Counted from the stretch's first letter, positions 1 to 8,992 are shown. The stretch is DNA of 64,000 bases from Planctomycetaceae bacterium (GCA_020638975.1 JACKHN010000031.1:12166-76165); one strand, 5' to 3'. Notes: a model not told the origin generated them from the letters alone. Program-made: numbers and translations.

Positions 1-1
1 T

Positions 2-229
2 GTGCATTGGCGAATCATCTTCGACAAGAACGCGTCGATTCACACCAGTATCGGGCCGAGCTTCGAAAGAGATTTCCCGCTCGCCATGCAGTGGATCGCC
101 GAGAAGCGAATTGATGTCACCCCGTGCATCACGCATCAACTGCCCGTGGATCAGATCCAGGAAGCCTTCGACATTTTCGCCGGGCGACGCGATGGCGCGA
201 TCAAGGTCTTCGTCGACTTTCCTCGCTGA
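2..229 (+). CDS. C-terminal end of a zinc-dependent alcohol/sorbitol-type dehydrogenase (partial)
   Basis: Only the last 75 or so codons are inside the window, so the true start lies upstream. The tail (HQLPVDQIQEAFDIFAGRRD, then GAIKVFVDF) resembles the C terminus of medium-chain Zn dehydrogenases of the threonine/sorbitol dehydrogenase type, where a helix with 'the-EAF' precedes a closing 'K-V-hydrophobic' strand. The catalytic and NAD-binding parts are not visible, so the substrate cannot be stated. The stop codon overlaps the ATG of the following transporter gene (ATGA), so the two are probably translated together in a small sugar or alcohol catabolic operon. Confidence 0.6.
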   Translation: MHWRIIFDKNASIHTSIGPSFERDFPLAMQWIAEKRIDVTPCITHQLPVDQIQEAFDIFAGRRDGAIKVFVDFPR

Positions 230-1173
230 TGCCTGAGGAAACGGAATCGTCCAAGCCTCGTGAGCTTGAACCGGTCAGCTTCAAGACGGCGGCGTTAGCG
301 CTATTGACGGTGGCGTTGTGGGGCGCGAATCCGGCAGCGGTCAGCTATAGCGTCGATACACTTCCGCCGATCGCCGTGGCGGGACTGCGGTTCGCAATGG
401 CTACGGTGTTCATGCTGTTCTGGTGTTACGTCGAAGGCTGCGGCTTGCGGCTTCGCGCCGGCCAACGCCGCCCCGCCATCATCGCTGGATTATTGCTCTT
501 CCTACAGATAGCCACCTTCAACGTGGGCGTGACGTTGTCGAACTCATCGCACTCGTCCATGATGATCAATACGTTCGTCATGTGGGTCGTCGTCATTGAG
601 CACTTCATCACCAAGGCCGATCGGTTGAGCGCTCGGAAGTTGCTTGGGCTGTTTGTGGCATTTGGCGGTGTCCTGCTCCTGTTGCTTCGGACCGACGCGG
701 CGACCTCTGCTGCTTCGCGCGATCAACCGACACTGATCGGCGACGCCATTCTGTTGTGCAGCGCGTGTATCTTGGCCTGGAAAGTGATCTATGTCCGACA
801 TGCTCTGAAGTTCGTCGAGCCCGGCAAGTTGATCTTCTGGCACGACCTCGTAGGCGTTGTGTGCTTTGTTATTTGCAGTGCGATGTTTGAAAATCTGGAG
901 TTCGGAGGGTTCACGACGCCTGCCGTTATTGCACTGATCTACCAGGGCGTTTTTGTGGCGGGCATTTGCTTTGCGCTCCAAGCGTTACTCCTGCGTCATC
1001 ACTCGGCTTCGCAGATCGCCATTTTCAGTTTTGCCACGCCGCTGTTCGGTGTCGGCACAGGGATCTTGCTGCGCGGCGATCAGATGACGCCCATGCTGGT
1101 CGTCGCGGCGGTCTGCGTCGCGATTGGTATACTGTTGGTCAATCTAAAGAAGCCTGTGGTGGCAAGCGACTGA
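229..1173 (+). CDS. EamA/DMT-family transporter
   Basis: The 314-residue protein has about ten hydrophobic segments arranged as two repeats, the layout of EamA (DMT superfamily) exporters. The first repeat starts near residue 18 (LALLTVALWGANPAAVSYS), with the W-G-N-P pattern typical of EamA helix 1. A longer open frame reaches back to 124, but that part overlaps the dehydrogenase frame. The ATG at 229 overlaps the preceding TGA, so I chose that start. The family moves small metabolites such as amino acids or sugars; the substrate here is unknown. Neighbours suggest a role in a small catabolic cluster with the dehydrogenase before it and the amidohydrolase after it. Confidence 0.85.
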   Translation: MPEETESSKPRELEPVSFKTAALALLTVALWGANPAAVSYSVDTLPPIAVAGLRFAMATVFMLFWCYVEGCGLRLRAGQRRPAIIAGLLLFLQIATFNVGVTLSNSSHSSMMINTFVMWVVVIEHFITKADRLSARKLLGLFVAFGGVLLLLLRTDAATSAASRDQPTLIGDAILLCSACILAWKVIYVRHALKFVEPGKLIFWHDLVGVVCFVICSAMFENLEFGGFTTPAVIALIYQGVFVAGICFALQALLLRHHSASQIAIFSFATPLFGVGTGILLRGDQMTPMLVVAAVCVAIGILLVNLKKPVVASD

Positions 1174-1213
1174 ACGCCGATCTCGCCGAAAGAAACGAGG
1201 AAGGAACTCAACG

Positions 1214-2044
1214 ATGCAAATTGATAGCCATCATCACTTCTGGAACTATGATCCCGTCGAGTACGGTTGGATCGGACCCGAGATGTCCGTGCTAAAGCGA
1301 GACTTTCTCCCCTCGCACTTGGCCGACGAGATCGCTCAAGCGGGCGTCGAGGGAGTCGTATCGGTACAGGCTCGGCAGACCGTCGCCGAGACCGAATGGC
1401 TGCTCGGCATGGCAGCCCAACATGAGTTCATTCGCGGCGTAGTGGGCTGGGTTCCGCTGGCGTCGCCTGACGTCGCGGCGGTACTCGAGCCGCTTGCTCA
1501 GTCGCCTTGGTTAAAGGCCGTCCGTCACGTTGTCCAAGACGAGCCCGATGACGCCTTTGTTTTGGGCACGGATTTCAACCACGGCATCGCGCAGCTGAGG
1601 CAATATGGACTGGTTTACGATATCTTGATCTATGCCAAGCAGTTGGCAAACTCGATTCAGTTCGTCGATCAACATCCCGGCCAACCGTTCGTGCTAGATC
1701 ACATCGCCAAACCGACGATCCACAGCGCCGAGTTTCATCGAGCGTGGGCTGATGAATTACGCGAATTGGCGCGCCGGGAGAATGTGATCTGCAAGTTCTC
1801 TGGCGTTGTCACGGAAGTTCGTGACGCAAGCTGGTCGACGGACTCGATTCGGCCCTACTGGGACGTCGCGATCGAAGCGTTTGGTGCGGAGCGTTTGATG
1901 TTCGGCAGCGATTGGCCGGTTTGCCTGCTGCGAAGCGACTACGGTCGGTGGGTCTCGACCGTCCGCGAGCTGATTGCAGACATGTCTCCCACCGAGCAAG
2001 CGAACGTCATGGGTGCGACAGCTTGCCACACTTATTCGCTCTAG
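1214..2044 (+). CDS. Amidohydrolase-2 family metal hydrolase, L-fuconolactonase-like
   Basis: The 276-residue TIM-barrel protein begins IDSHHHFWNYDPVEYGWI, where H-H-H-F-W is the N-terminal metal motif of amidohydrolase-2 enzymes such as L-fucono-1,5-lactonase. VLDHIAKP (about residue 159), CKFSG (about 194) and a late FGSDWPV (about 232, the metal-binding Asp) follow in the expected order. The family hydrolyses sugar lactones or related dicarboxylate lactones in the cytoplasm. A strong ribosome site (GGAAGGAA) sits about 7 bases before the ATG. It lies 40 bp after the transporter on the same strand, and with the upstream dehydrogenase would fit oxidation of a sugar to a lactone followed by hydrolysis. 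The exact sugar is inference only. Confidence 0.85.
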   Translation: MQIDSHHHFWNYDPVEYGWIGPEMSVLKRDFLPSHLADEIAQAGVEGVVSVQARQTVAETEWLLGMAAQHEFIRGVVGWVPLASPDVAAVLEPLAQSPWLKAVRHVVQDEPDDAFVLGTDFNHGIAQLRQYGLVYDILIYAKQLANSIQFVDQHPGQPFVLDHIAKPTIHSAEFHRAWADELRELARRENVICKFSGVVTEVRDASWSTDSIRPYWDVAIEAFGAERLMFGSDWPVCLLRSDYGRWVSTVRELIADMSPTEQANVMGATACHTYSL

Positions 2045-2144
2045 CGACGAAACTTAATCGGGCCTGCCGCAACTCCGTCTGAGTTTGCTAGAATTAACCG
2101 CCACAACATTCTCCACCGCCCCGTCCATTTGCAACGAATACCTC

Positions 2145-3365
2145 ATGGCACCTCCCAAGTCACCCGCCAAAGCCGCACCAAAAGATCCGCGTGCGCAATT
2201 ACTCGACCTGGAAGTGAAAGACGCACAGCTCATCTTCAAGACGGTCTGGGAAGACCTCGAGGAAGAGGTGGGACACGAGAATCTTCGTTTCCCGAAAGAG
2301 ATCATCTTGCTGGGCGGAGCACCCGGTTCGGGAAAGGGAACACATACCAAGTTCATTATGGCGGCGCGTGGGTTCACCTGCCCGCCGATCGTCATCAGCG
2401 ATCTGCTCACGACACCTGCTGCCGAGAAGATCAAAGAACAAGGTGGAATGGTCGGCGACAAGGAGGTCGTCGGCATTTTACTTCGCAAACTGCTCGAAGA
2501 AGATTTCCGCGACGGTGCAGTGTTGGACGGATTTCCAAGGACTCAAGTCCAAGTCGAGTGTCTTAAGCTGTTGGTGGACAAGATCAGTCAGCTTCACAAC
2601 GAGTTTGCCAACACGCATCTGGCCATCAACTTCCGCCGACCAACGATCCACGCCATGGTGTTGTTCGTCAGCGAGCACACCAGCATCGAACGTCAGATCA
2701 AACGCGGCAACGAGATCGCGGCGCATAACCAGGAGGTCTCAGAAACCGGCGTCGGTCGGATCGTCGAACAGCGAGCAACGGACTTGACGCGCGAGACGGC
2801 CAGCCGGCGATACCGTGTCTTCAAGGAAAAGACTTGGGACGCCTTGAGTTCACTGAAGGAATTGTACCACTACCACTTCATTAACGCCGAAGGTCCGATT
2901 GCGGAAGTCGAAGAGAACATCCTCAAGGAGTTGCAGTATCAAAGTTCTCTGGAGCTGGAACCTCGCACGCACGATCGATTGCGACCGCTGCCGCTGGCCG
3001 AGGAAATCACGCTCCACGCCCGACAGGAACTCGTCCGCCGGCTGGATAGTTACGAGCTAGAACACACCGAATTGTTCCAGCGAACCGTCGAGATCATCCG
3101 GACAAAGTTCATTCCCATTATCACGCGCCACGCGTTGTCGGGCCGCGCTCATGTGAACTCGGAAGACCCGCTATTCGAAGATCCGTTAGCCATCGCCATG
3201 TTGATCGATATCTTCTCCGAGCGAGGCTTTCACGCTGTTGTCGACAAGCATATTCGCGAAGTTTTCGAGCGAGTGGACCTGGAGACCGGGTTAATTCACG
3301 CGCGGACCAAGTTCATTTATCGGATTCAAATCAATTTCCGAGGATCTGAAATCCGCCGCGGCTAG
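2145..3365 (+). CDS. Adenylate kinase-like nucleoside monophosphate kinase with a long C-terminal extension
   Basis: An adenylate-kinase fold is clear from the P-loop GGAPGSGKGT (about residues 57-66) and the DGFPRT motif near residue 127, both hallmarks of NMP kinases. The LID segment is short and has no zinc cysteines. Residues from about 250 to 406 are outside the kinase domain: a charged, helical region with no family I recognise. Ordinary adenylate kinase is about 190-220 residues, so this is almost twice the length. I start at the ATG at 2145 (MAPPKSPAKAAPKD), which gives a basic, proline-rich leader. An open frame reaches back to 2085, but that extra 20-residue stretch looks non-coding. 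The gene converges with the DUF1501 gene downstream. Confidence 0.8.
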   Translation: MAPPKSPAKAAPKDPRAQLLDLEVKDAQLIFKTVWEDLEEEVGHENLRFPKEIILLGGAPGSGKGTHTKFIMAARGFTCPPIVISDLLTTPAAEKIKEQGGMVGDKEVVGILLRKLLEEDFRDGAVLDGFPRTQVQVECLKLLVDKISQLHNEFANTHLAINFRRPTIHAMVLFVSEHTSIERQIKRGNEIAAHNQEVSETGVGRIVEQRATDLTRETASRRYRVFKEKTWDALSSLKELYHYHFINAEGPIAEVEENILKELQYQSSLELEPRTHDRLRPLPLAEEITLHARQELVRRLDSYELEHTELFQRTVEIIRTKFIPIITRHALSGRAHVNSEDPLFEDPLAIAMLIDIFSERGFHAVVDKHIREVFERVDLETGLIHARTKFIYRIQINFRGSEIRRG

Positions 3366-3489
3366 AAATAATTGAGTTCGGGTGCGATTGCGGCGTTGCG
3401 CTTCCCGAGGAAATTCTCGCGAATATCTCTGCGCGTTAACGGAACGAGTGCGTGGAGTAAAGCTTCCTGCATTCGAAACTTGCCCCACG

Positions 3490-4746
3490 TTAGATCAGCA
3501 GACGGTCAATTGGCGTGCCGTCGCTATAACGGATTGGGCGACCGATCGACGTATTGATTTGGTGAGTGGGATCGATGCCTAGCCCCCTCAACACGGTTGC
3601 GTAGAGGTCCGGGACGGGGATCGCGTCGTCCGGCTTCTCTTCCTTGCCAGACGGGTCGGTAGCACCAAGCAACACGCCGCCCCGCAAGTTGCCCCCACCC
3701 AATAGACACGAGAACCCATGCGGCCAATGATCGCGACCATCGGCGCCATTGACCTTAGGTGTCCGGCCAAATTCGCCAAGACATAGCACGACCGTAGAAG
3801 CCAACAGGTCACGCTCGTGCAGATCCTTCAGAAGCGCGGCAAACGCACTGTCGAGTATCGTTGCAAGTTCGGCGTGTCGCGAAAAATTCTTATCGTGTGT
3901 GTCAAAGTTCTGGAGCGTGACTTCGACCGCACGGACGCCTTGCTCGACCAACCGTCGAGCCACCAGGCAACCGCGACCGAAGTTAGAATCGCCATAAGCC
4001 AAACGAGTCGACTCGACTTCTTCCTCCAGCTGAAAAGCTTTCATTTGATCCGAGGACATCATCGTCAGCGCGGCTTCCAGGTTGTGTGCGTGCATCGTGT
4101 GATCAACAACGACCTTGCGGCCTCGCGCGAAGGCTTGAGCGACAACATCCAAGTTCGAGAGTCGACGCTGTTGTCGTGGTTCCGTCAGCCACGTACGCAT
4201 ATCGTCGTTGGACGATCCCGGCTCGCGAACTCGCAAAGCATCGAAGCGGCCTCCCAAAAAGCCCCCTCGTGACAGGCGATTGTCATAGCCGAGCGAAACC
4301 ACTGGTGGGATTTCAAGCTGTTCATACGGTAGAGCATGAGCCACGATCGCACCAACGGACGGATGCCGCAACGTTGGATCGGGCCGAAAGCCCGTCTTAA
4401 CCAGATACGTCGCACGATCGTGATCGCCCTCTTGCGAAAAGAGGGAGCGGACGACGGACAGGTGATGCATCTGATCGGCTAGGAGTGAAAAGCTATCGGC
4501 GATCTCGACTCCAGGAATCGAAGTCGCGATGGCCTTGGTCGGCCCGCCGATCTTTGTACCGGGATGCGGGTCCCAAGTTTCGAGTTGGCTCGGACCGCCG
4601 GATAACCACAGGGTGATCAGCGAACGCGGTCGCTCATTACCACGTTGGGAAGCCGCCCGCAAATCCAAGGCAGGAAGAGCGAACGACATACCGAGGCCGG
4701 TTGCCCATTTTAAGAGGTGACGGCGATCAAGCGGTGGTTGTGACAT
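3490..4746 (-). CDS. DUF1501 family protein, Tat-exported
   Basis: The 418-residue protein starts with a twin-arginine-like leader (DRRHLLKWATGLGMSFALPA), then the DUF1501 features: LWLSGGPSQLETWDPHPG near residue 47, a central G-FDTHDKNF segment, and GEFGRTPKVNGADGRDHWP near 330. DUF1501 proteins belong to the alkaline-phosphatase/sulfatase-like superfamily and are abundant in planctomycetes. In those genomes they often sit beside DUF1553/DUF1549 cytochrome-type genes, which are not present here. A ribosome site AGGAA precedes the ATG by 8 bases. The biochemical role is not established, so none is claimed. It is one of three DUF1501 genes in the window; the other two are at 12743 and 50806. 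Confidence 0.9.
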   Translation of the reverse strand: MSQPPLDRRHLLKWATGLGMSFALPALDLRAASQRGNERPRSLITLWLSGGPSQLETWDPHPGTKIGGPTKAIATSIPGVEIADSFSLLADQMHHLSVVRSLFSQEGDHDRATYLVKTGFRPDPTLRHPSVGAIVAHALPYEQLEIPPVVSLGYDNRLSRGGFLGGRFDALRVREPGSSNDDMRTWLTEPRQQRRLSNLDVVAQAFARGRKVVVDHTMHAHNLEAALTMMSSDQMKAFQLEEEVESTRLAYGDSNFGRGCLVARRLVEQGVRAVEVTLQNFDTHDKNFSRHAELATILDSAFAALLKDLHERDLLASTVVLCLGEFGRTPKVNGADGRDHWPHGFSCLLGGGNLRGGVLLGATDPSGKEEKPDDAIPVPDLYATVLRGLGIDPTHQINTSIGRPIRYSDGTPIDRLLI

Positions 4747-5113
4747 GCGTTTGTTCCTCGCGAGTGATCTACTTAGTGTAGCGGAACTTGCCAGACGTGG
4801 TGATCACCCAGGATTCTGCATTCAGATAACACCAGCAAGTCGTACTTCGGTTTTGGTTTCGTGGAGATTCATGCGATCAAATCGAAACGCTGCTTTGTTG
4901 CGAGAGATCCTTGCATTGCGTTCCTTTCCGCATTCGTGAGGTCATGCGATTCCACGACTGTCTCCTTGGGAGTCTTTTGTTCTGGTACAACAACGATCTA
5001 GGGATAGCCGGTCTATTGCTATTTCAAAGCCGCTTTGTTCTACAAAACTATAGAATCATCAACAGCTTTGCCTCCTCGCCGATGAGGCAACCCGAATCGC
5101 AAGAAAGCAATAC
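4747..5113. other. Divergent intergenic region, 367 bp
   Basis: No convincing gene was found between the divergently transcribed DUF1501 gene and the beta-CASP nuclease gene, so promoters for both probably lie here. The only structure seen is a short hairpin at 5069-5089 (TGCCTC, 9-base loop, GAGGCA), 25 bases before the nuclease ATG, which could be an operator or leader stem. The part from about 4975 to 5060 is richer in A and T than the surrounding DNA. I could not place a -10/-35 pair with confidence. Confidence 0.4.
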
Positions 5114-6514
5114 ATGAAACTGCATTTCCTTGGGGCAAATCGTCAGGTGACTGGTTCGCGTTACTGCTTGGAAACGACTGACTCGAAGATCATGATCGAT
5201 TGCGGAATGTTTCAGGAACGCGAATTCCTGTCGCGAAACTGGGAGCCCAATTCGATCATGCCTTCCGAGTGTGATGCGATGCTGCTCACGCACGCGCATC
5301 TCGACCACTGCGGCCTGATCCCGAAGTTAGTAGCGAACGGCTTCCACGCGCCGATCTATTGCACGCGACCGACCGTTGATTTAACCGAAGTGATTCTGCG
5401 TGATTCCGCCAAAATTCAAGAAGAGGATGCTGCCTATAAAAAGAAACGCCATGAGCGAGAGGGCCGTCACGGCAAATATCCTGAGAAAGCCTTGTACGAC
5501 GAAGATGATGTCATCAAGACGTTACCGATGCTCAATGGCGTCCCCTACGACACTTTGTGGCGAGTGACCGACGATGTTTCGGTCGTGTTTCACGATGCCG
5601 GCCATATCTTGGGCTCGGCCATGTTGGAAGTGGTCGTGACGGAGGGCGGCGAGACGCGGCGGGTTGTCTTTTCAGGCGATATCGGCCAATGGGACAAACC
5701 GTTGATCCGAGACCCAAGCTTTTTCGATTCGGCCGACTACGTGGTCATGGAGTCGACATATGGAGATCGCGATCACGAAGACCGTGGCGATATCGAAACG
5801 CAACTTTGTGATGTCATCAACGAAACCATTGGACGCCGCGGTAACGTCGTGATCCCGACATTCGCCGTCGAACGGGCTCAAGAGTTGATGTACTACATCA
5901 GCCGCTTGGTACACGCCGACAGAATTCCCGATGTGAAGGTATACTTGGACAGCCCGATGGCTGTCGACGTGACAAACATTTTTCGGAAATTCCGTGAATG
6001 CTTTGACGACGAGGCGTGGGAGCTGATCGGTTCAAATCGCTCGCCGCTTCAGTTTCCGGGGCTGCACTTGGCCAGAAGTGCTGCTCAATCCATTGCGATC
6101 AATAACGACAAACAGCCTTGCATCATCATGGCGACCTCGGGCATGTGTACGGGCGGTCGAATCAAACATCACCTGCGCCGTAATTTGTCGCGACCGGAGT
6201 CGACGATCTTGTTCGTTGGCTATCAAGCATATGGCACACTTGGGCGACTAATTAGTGACGGTAAGCGGGAAGTTCGCATCCACGGTCGCAATTACGAATC
6301 GAAAGCTCAGATCTCACGCATCTATGGCTTCTCGGGCCATGCTGATCGAAGCGGCTTGCTCCAATGGATCGGACACCTCAAGCAAGCTCCCGATCGCATC
6401 TTTCTCACGCACGGCGAGGAGCAAGCGGCGATGAGCCTCGCCGCGCAGATTCGGCAAACAAATGGATGGGAAGTTTCTGTTCCCGAGTTTCAGGAAGTCG
6501 TTGACCTCGGCTAA
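5114..6514 (+). CDS. Metallo-beta-lactamase fold nuclease with beta-CASP and RMMBL domains
   Basis: A full-length (466 residue) beta-CASP family nuclease. It opens with LHFLGANRQVTGSRYCL, followed by the metal motif LTHAHLDHCG (about residue 58) and further metal residues at HDAGHILGSA (about 159) and FSGDIG (about 186). The beta-CASP domain follows (VMESTYGDR, PTFAVERAQELMYY, MATSGMCTGGRI), then the C-terminal RMMBL part with SGHADRSGLL and FLTHGEEQA. The family includes mRNA 3'-end processing factors and bacterial RNases acting as endo- or exonucleases, and this one has no N-terminal KH domain. It is followed 12 bp later by a small membrane gene on the same strand. Confidence 0.93.
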   Translation: MKLHFLGANRQVTGSRYCLETTDSKIMIDCGMFQEREFLSRNWEPNSIMPSECDAMLLTHAHLDHCGLIPKLVANGFHAPIYCTRPTVDLTEVILRDSAKIQEEDAAYKKKRHEREGRHGKYPEKALYDEDDVIKTLPMLNGVPYDTLWRVTDDVSVVFHDAGHILGSAMLEVVVTEGGETRRVVFSGDIGQWDKPLIRDPSFFDSADYVVMESTYGDRDHEDRGDIETQLCDVINETIGRRGNVVIPTFAVERAQELMYYISRLVHADRIPDVKVYLDSPMAVDVTNIFRKFRECFDDEAWELIGSNRSPLQFPGLHLARSAAQSIAINNDKQPCIIMATSGMCTGGRIKHHLRRNLSRPESTILFVGYQAYGTLGRLISDGKREVRIHGRNYESKAQISRIYGFSGHADRSGLLQWIGHLKQAPDRIFLTHGEEQAAMSLAAQIRQTNGWEVSVPEFQEVVDLG

Positions 6515-6526
6515 AGGGAATGCCGC

Positions 6527-7153
6527 GTGACCACCTTCGAACACGCCATGCTGGGGATCAACGGAGCGCTCGCCGCGGGTTTGCATCGGCGTTACGAATG
6601 GCGAGTCGCAGCGTTGGCAGGCTTGGCAGCGATCACGCCCGATTGGGATGGGCTAACGATTCTCGGTGGCGTGCAACTGTTCGACCATGCGCACCGTGCG
6701 TGGGGACACAGTTTTCTGAGTTGCGTCATCCTGGCGTGCGTCGTGGCTGGGTTGGACTTTCGCTTCGATCTCGTCGGATACGGCGAGCGACTGTTGTGCT
6801 GGGTTCTTCGTACGCCTTCGAAGGCGACTCTGACTCGACCCGATCGCAACCACAAGCGTCTGATCGTGTGGATCCTGGTCGCGATCGTTGCGACCATGAG
6901 CCACCTCGCCGCAGATTTGGTCTACTCCGGCACGTCGGAACTCTCGGACTGGCATCTGCAACTGCTCTGGCCCTTCTCGTCGCAGGGATTCGTATTCCCG
7001 ATGGTGCATTGGGGTGATGCAGGCGTGACGATCATCTTCGTGATCAGCATGTTCGCCATGGTTCGCCGGCGGGGTTCGATTCAGCCTATCGCCCTCATCA
7101 CATTGTTGCTCGTTGTGATGTACATTGTGATTCGCGGGATGTCGCTCGCGTAA
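6527..7153 (+). CDS. Membrane-bound metal-dependent hydrolase family (YdjM/DUF457-like)
   Basis: The 208-residue protein begins TFEHAMLGINGALAAGL and continues AITPDWDGLT and WGHSF: the His, Asp and His pattern of the YdjM/DUF457 membrane metal hydrolases. Later positions include SHLAADLVYS and MVHWGD, also typical. About four or five hydrophobic segments follow. Its role in bacteria is unclear. The GTG at 6527 is the chosen start, because the ATG at 6520 is in another frame. It lies 12 bp after the beta-CASP nuclease and just before a DUF983 gene, so the three may form an operon. Confidence 0.72.
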   Translation: MTTFEHAMLGINGALAAGLHRRYEWRVAALAGLAAITPDWDGLTILGGVQLFDHAHRAWGHSFLSCVILACVVAGLDFRFDLVGYGERLLCWVLRTPSKATLTRPDRNHKRLIVWILVAIVATMSHLAADLVYSGTSELSDWHLQLLWPFSSQGFVFPMVHWGDAGVTIIFVISMFAMVRRRGSIQPIALITLLLVVMYIVIRGMSLA

Positions 7154-7181
7154 GATCCATCGGTGCCGGTAGATTAGCTCC

Positions 7182-7511
7182 ATGAAACTGCTTTCGATTC
7201 TGCGTCTTCGTTGCCCACGCTGCTCAAAGGGTCCGGTCTTTCGATCGTTCTGGAGTATCCACAAAGAGTGCCCCGAGTGCGGTCTCGGTTTTGAACGTGA
7301 ACCAGGATTCTTCACCGGGGCCATGTACTTTAGTTACGGTATCGGTATTTTGATCGCTGGGCCGGTCTCGATCTTCTTGTTCCTAAAGGGATTCAGTGAA
7401 CCGATGATCTTCGCGATTGCCCTCGCTCAACTCGCAATTGTTTCGCCCCTGTTGTTTCGATACTCGCGAGTCGCTTGGATGCACTTCGATCAGCGTTGGG
7501 ATCCACGTTAG
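7182..7511 (+). CDS. DUF983 family small membrane protein with zinc-ribbon N terminus
   Basis: The 109-residue protein starts with RLRCPRCSKGPVFRSF and a second CPECGLGF pair: two CxxC motifs in the first 35 residues, followed by EREPGFFTGAMYFSYGIG and two transmembrane segments (about 48-68 and 75-95). This is the DUF983 layout. The family has no settled function. It is sometimes found near cytochrome oxidase or membrane-biogenesis genes, which is not the case here. Confidence 0.88.
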   Translation: MKLLSILRLRCPRCSKGPVFRSFWSIHKECPECGLGFEREPGFFTGAMYFSYGIGILIAGPVSIFLFLKGFSEPMIFAIALAQLAIVSPLLFRYSRVAWMHFDQRWDPR

Positions 7512-7579
7512 CGCGACGTAACGTTCCATCTCAATCGGCGAGCGACCTAGGCGTCTGTCCGGATACCGTACGCTGTCAT

Positions 7580-7606
7580 GTACGACGGCTCTCCGTAGCC
7601 GTCGAC
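7580..7606. repeat. Short palindromic REP-like hairpin
   Basis: The gap between the converging DUF983 and NHL-like genes contains TACGACGGCTCTCCGTAGCC followed by GTCGAC. It can fold as a GACGGCT/AGCCGTC stem with a small loop. The same core (GACGGCTCTCCG or its complement) recurs inside the palindromic element at 48296-48400, which suggests a repeated extragenic palindrome family. It may also act as a terminator for the two converging genes, but there is no T-tract. Confidence 0.6.
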
Positions 7607-7627
7607 GCAAGCGGTCAGATGCTGATA

Positions 7628-8674
7628 TCAAGCTCGGACTAACTTGATCGGGTAAGTATTGCCCGACGCAAATTGCGGGATGTAAATCCCTCCGTCACTG
7701 GCCACGACCAAGTCATGAGGGTGCTGGAACAGGCCACCTTGCTCGTGCATTGGTTGGAGCTTACCGTCGATGTACACGGGCGCGGCGGCGCCGATGTTCG
7801 AGACGATTCGGTAGTTGCGATCGAGGACCGAGACGTATCCGCGACTGTTTCGATCCTGGGGCCAATTGTCGGCCAAATGCGGAACAAACAAATGCTCGCC
7901 GACGATTTGAATCATACGCGGGTTCGAACCGGGAAGTTGGATCTCTTCGATCAGCTTTCCGTCCAGCGTCAGTCGCTTGATCGATTGCTGATCGCTCATC
8001 GCGATGATCATTTCGGGTTCGCCGGGCCCGCGAGTGTCGATCACGCCGCCGTGCGGTCCCCAATGATCGATGCCTCCTTCCGGACCACCGAAATAATGCA
8101 GCAACTTGCCGTCACGATCGTACCGCATAATGTAATCCTTGCCATAGCCGTCCAGCACAAAGAAGTCGCCGTCAGGCAAGTGCAAAGTCCATGACGGACG
8201 ATATTCTGCTTCGGCAGCATACTTTCCCGTCGACTTGGGATACGTCAGCTCCATCAAGATTTCGCCTTCCAGCGTCGTCTTGAAAACGCGATGCAGACTC
8301 AGGTCGGTGATGAAGAGCACTTCGCGATCACCTTCACGAACGATCTCCAAACCGTGAGCGCCCGGGAATCGGTCGCCCCATTTGGCGATCAGCCGACCGT
8401 TCTGGTCATAGATAATGATGTTATTCGAAGTGTGATCGGTCAGCAGATAGATGCGGCCTTGCGCGTCGGTGACCATCGCGCTGCAGTTCTTGACAGGCGT
8501 TTGCGCGTCGAGAACTCCCCAGCCAGGCACCGGGCGATACTTGAACTCGCCTTGGCCAAGCAGTGGAACTTCATCGGCATTCGCGAAGCGGGTTACGCCT
8601 CCTAGTACCGCCGAAGCCGTGATTGCGCCGGATGCACAGAGGAACGCTCGTCTTTCCAGTTCAAAACGTTTCAT
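7628..8674 (-). CDS. Secreted NHL-type beta-propeller protein
   Basis: The 348-residue protein starts MKRFELERRAFLCASGAI, a leader with a twin-arginine-like 'ERRAFL' motif ending near ANADE. It then carries repeated propeller strands such as GRIYLLTDHTSNNIIIYDQN, GREVLFITDLSLHRVFKTT, DGDFFVLDGYGKDYIMRYDR and HPHDLVVASDGGIYIPQFAS. The pattern, with repeated 'h-h-h-D-x-x-x-x-x-h' strands and G-x-x-H-P-H-D near the end, is that of NHL/six-bladed propellers such as peptidylglycine-lyase-like or SMP-30-like domains. No catalytic residues can be assigned with confidence. It probably sits in the periplasm. It is convergent with the DUF983 gene. Confidence 0.75.
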   Translation of the reverse strand: MKRFELERRAFLCASGAITASAVLGGVTRFANADEVPLLGQGEFKYRPVPGWGVLDAQTPVKNCSAMVTDAQGRIYLLTDHTSNNIIIYDQNGRLIAKWGDRFPGAHGLEIVREGDREVLFITDLSLHRVFKTTLEGEILMELTYPKSTGKYAAEAEYRPSWTLHLPDGDFFVLDGYGKDYIMRYDRDGKLLHYFGGPEGGIDHWGPHGGVIDTRGPGEPEMIIAMSDQQSIKRLTLDGKLIEEIQLPGSNPRMIQIVGEHLFVPHLADNWPQDRNSRGYVSVLDRNYRIVSNIGAAAPVYIDGKLQPMHEQGGLFQHPHDLVVASDGGIYIPQFASGNTYPIKLVRA

Positions 8675-8811
8675 GGTGCAGGTCTTCCCTTGTTTGTGGA
8701 GTGGAGCCGCACGCGCAACTTCGCGAGCCTAATGCTTCATCGTATCACACAAGTCCTCCGATGCCTTCGTTGCTCACAAGGGAGTAATGGTACGGTTTGC
8801 GATTCCTGAAT

Positions 8812-8865
8812 GTAGGACGGCCACTCTTGGCCGTCCTTTTGTCGGGCAGGAGTGCCCGACCTACG
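8812..8865. repeat. Double-hairpin REP/BIME-like element
   Basis: Two back-to-back perfect hairpins lie in the gap between the divergent NHL-like and dehydratase genes. The first is GGACGGCCACTCTTGGCCGT plus CC (8815-8836) and the second is GTCGGGCAGGAGTGCCCGAC (8841-8860), separated by TTTT. Outside them GTAGG at about 8812 pairs with CCTAC at 8859-8863, closing a larger fold. The two hairpins are of different sequence, and such paired hairpins bounded by GTAG/CTAC are the usual form of bacterial BIME elements. They lie about 130 bp before the yjhG start and could influence its mRNA. Confidence 0.75.
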
Positions 8866-8992
8866 GAAAAGGTATTTCCCTTTCAAAACCGGCATCAGCC
8901 AAGTGGCTGGGGCTTTGACACGAACACCGTGGGTTGCGACGATAATTCGTCTTCCTCGCCCACTTCGCCCGAATCCGAAATGAACAATCACC

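Noticed and set aside
4747..5113. A small plus-strand protein gene in the DUF1501/beta-CASP gap
   Set aside because: Several short frames exist but none has a ribosome site, composition or motif that suggests a real gene.
6653..7324. A 223-codon minus-strand open frame
   Set aside because: It covers the coding strands of the membrane hydrolase and DUF983 genes, whose motifs are clear, and shows no recognisable domain.
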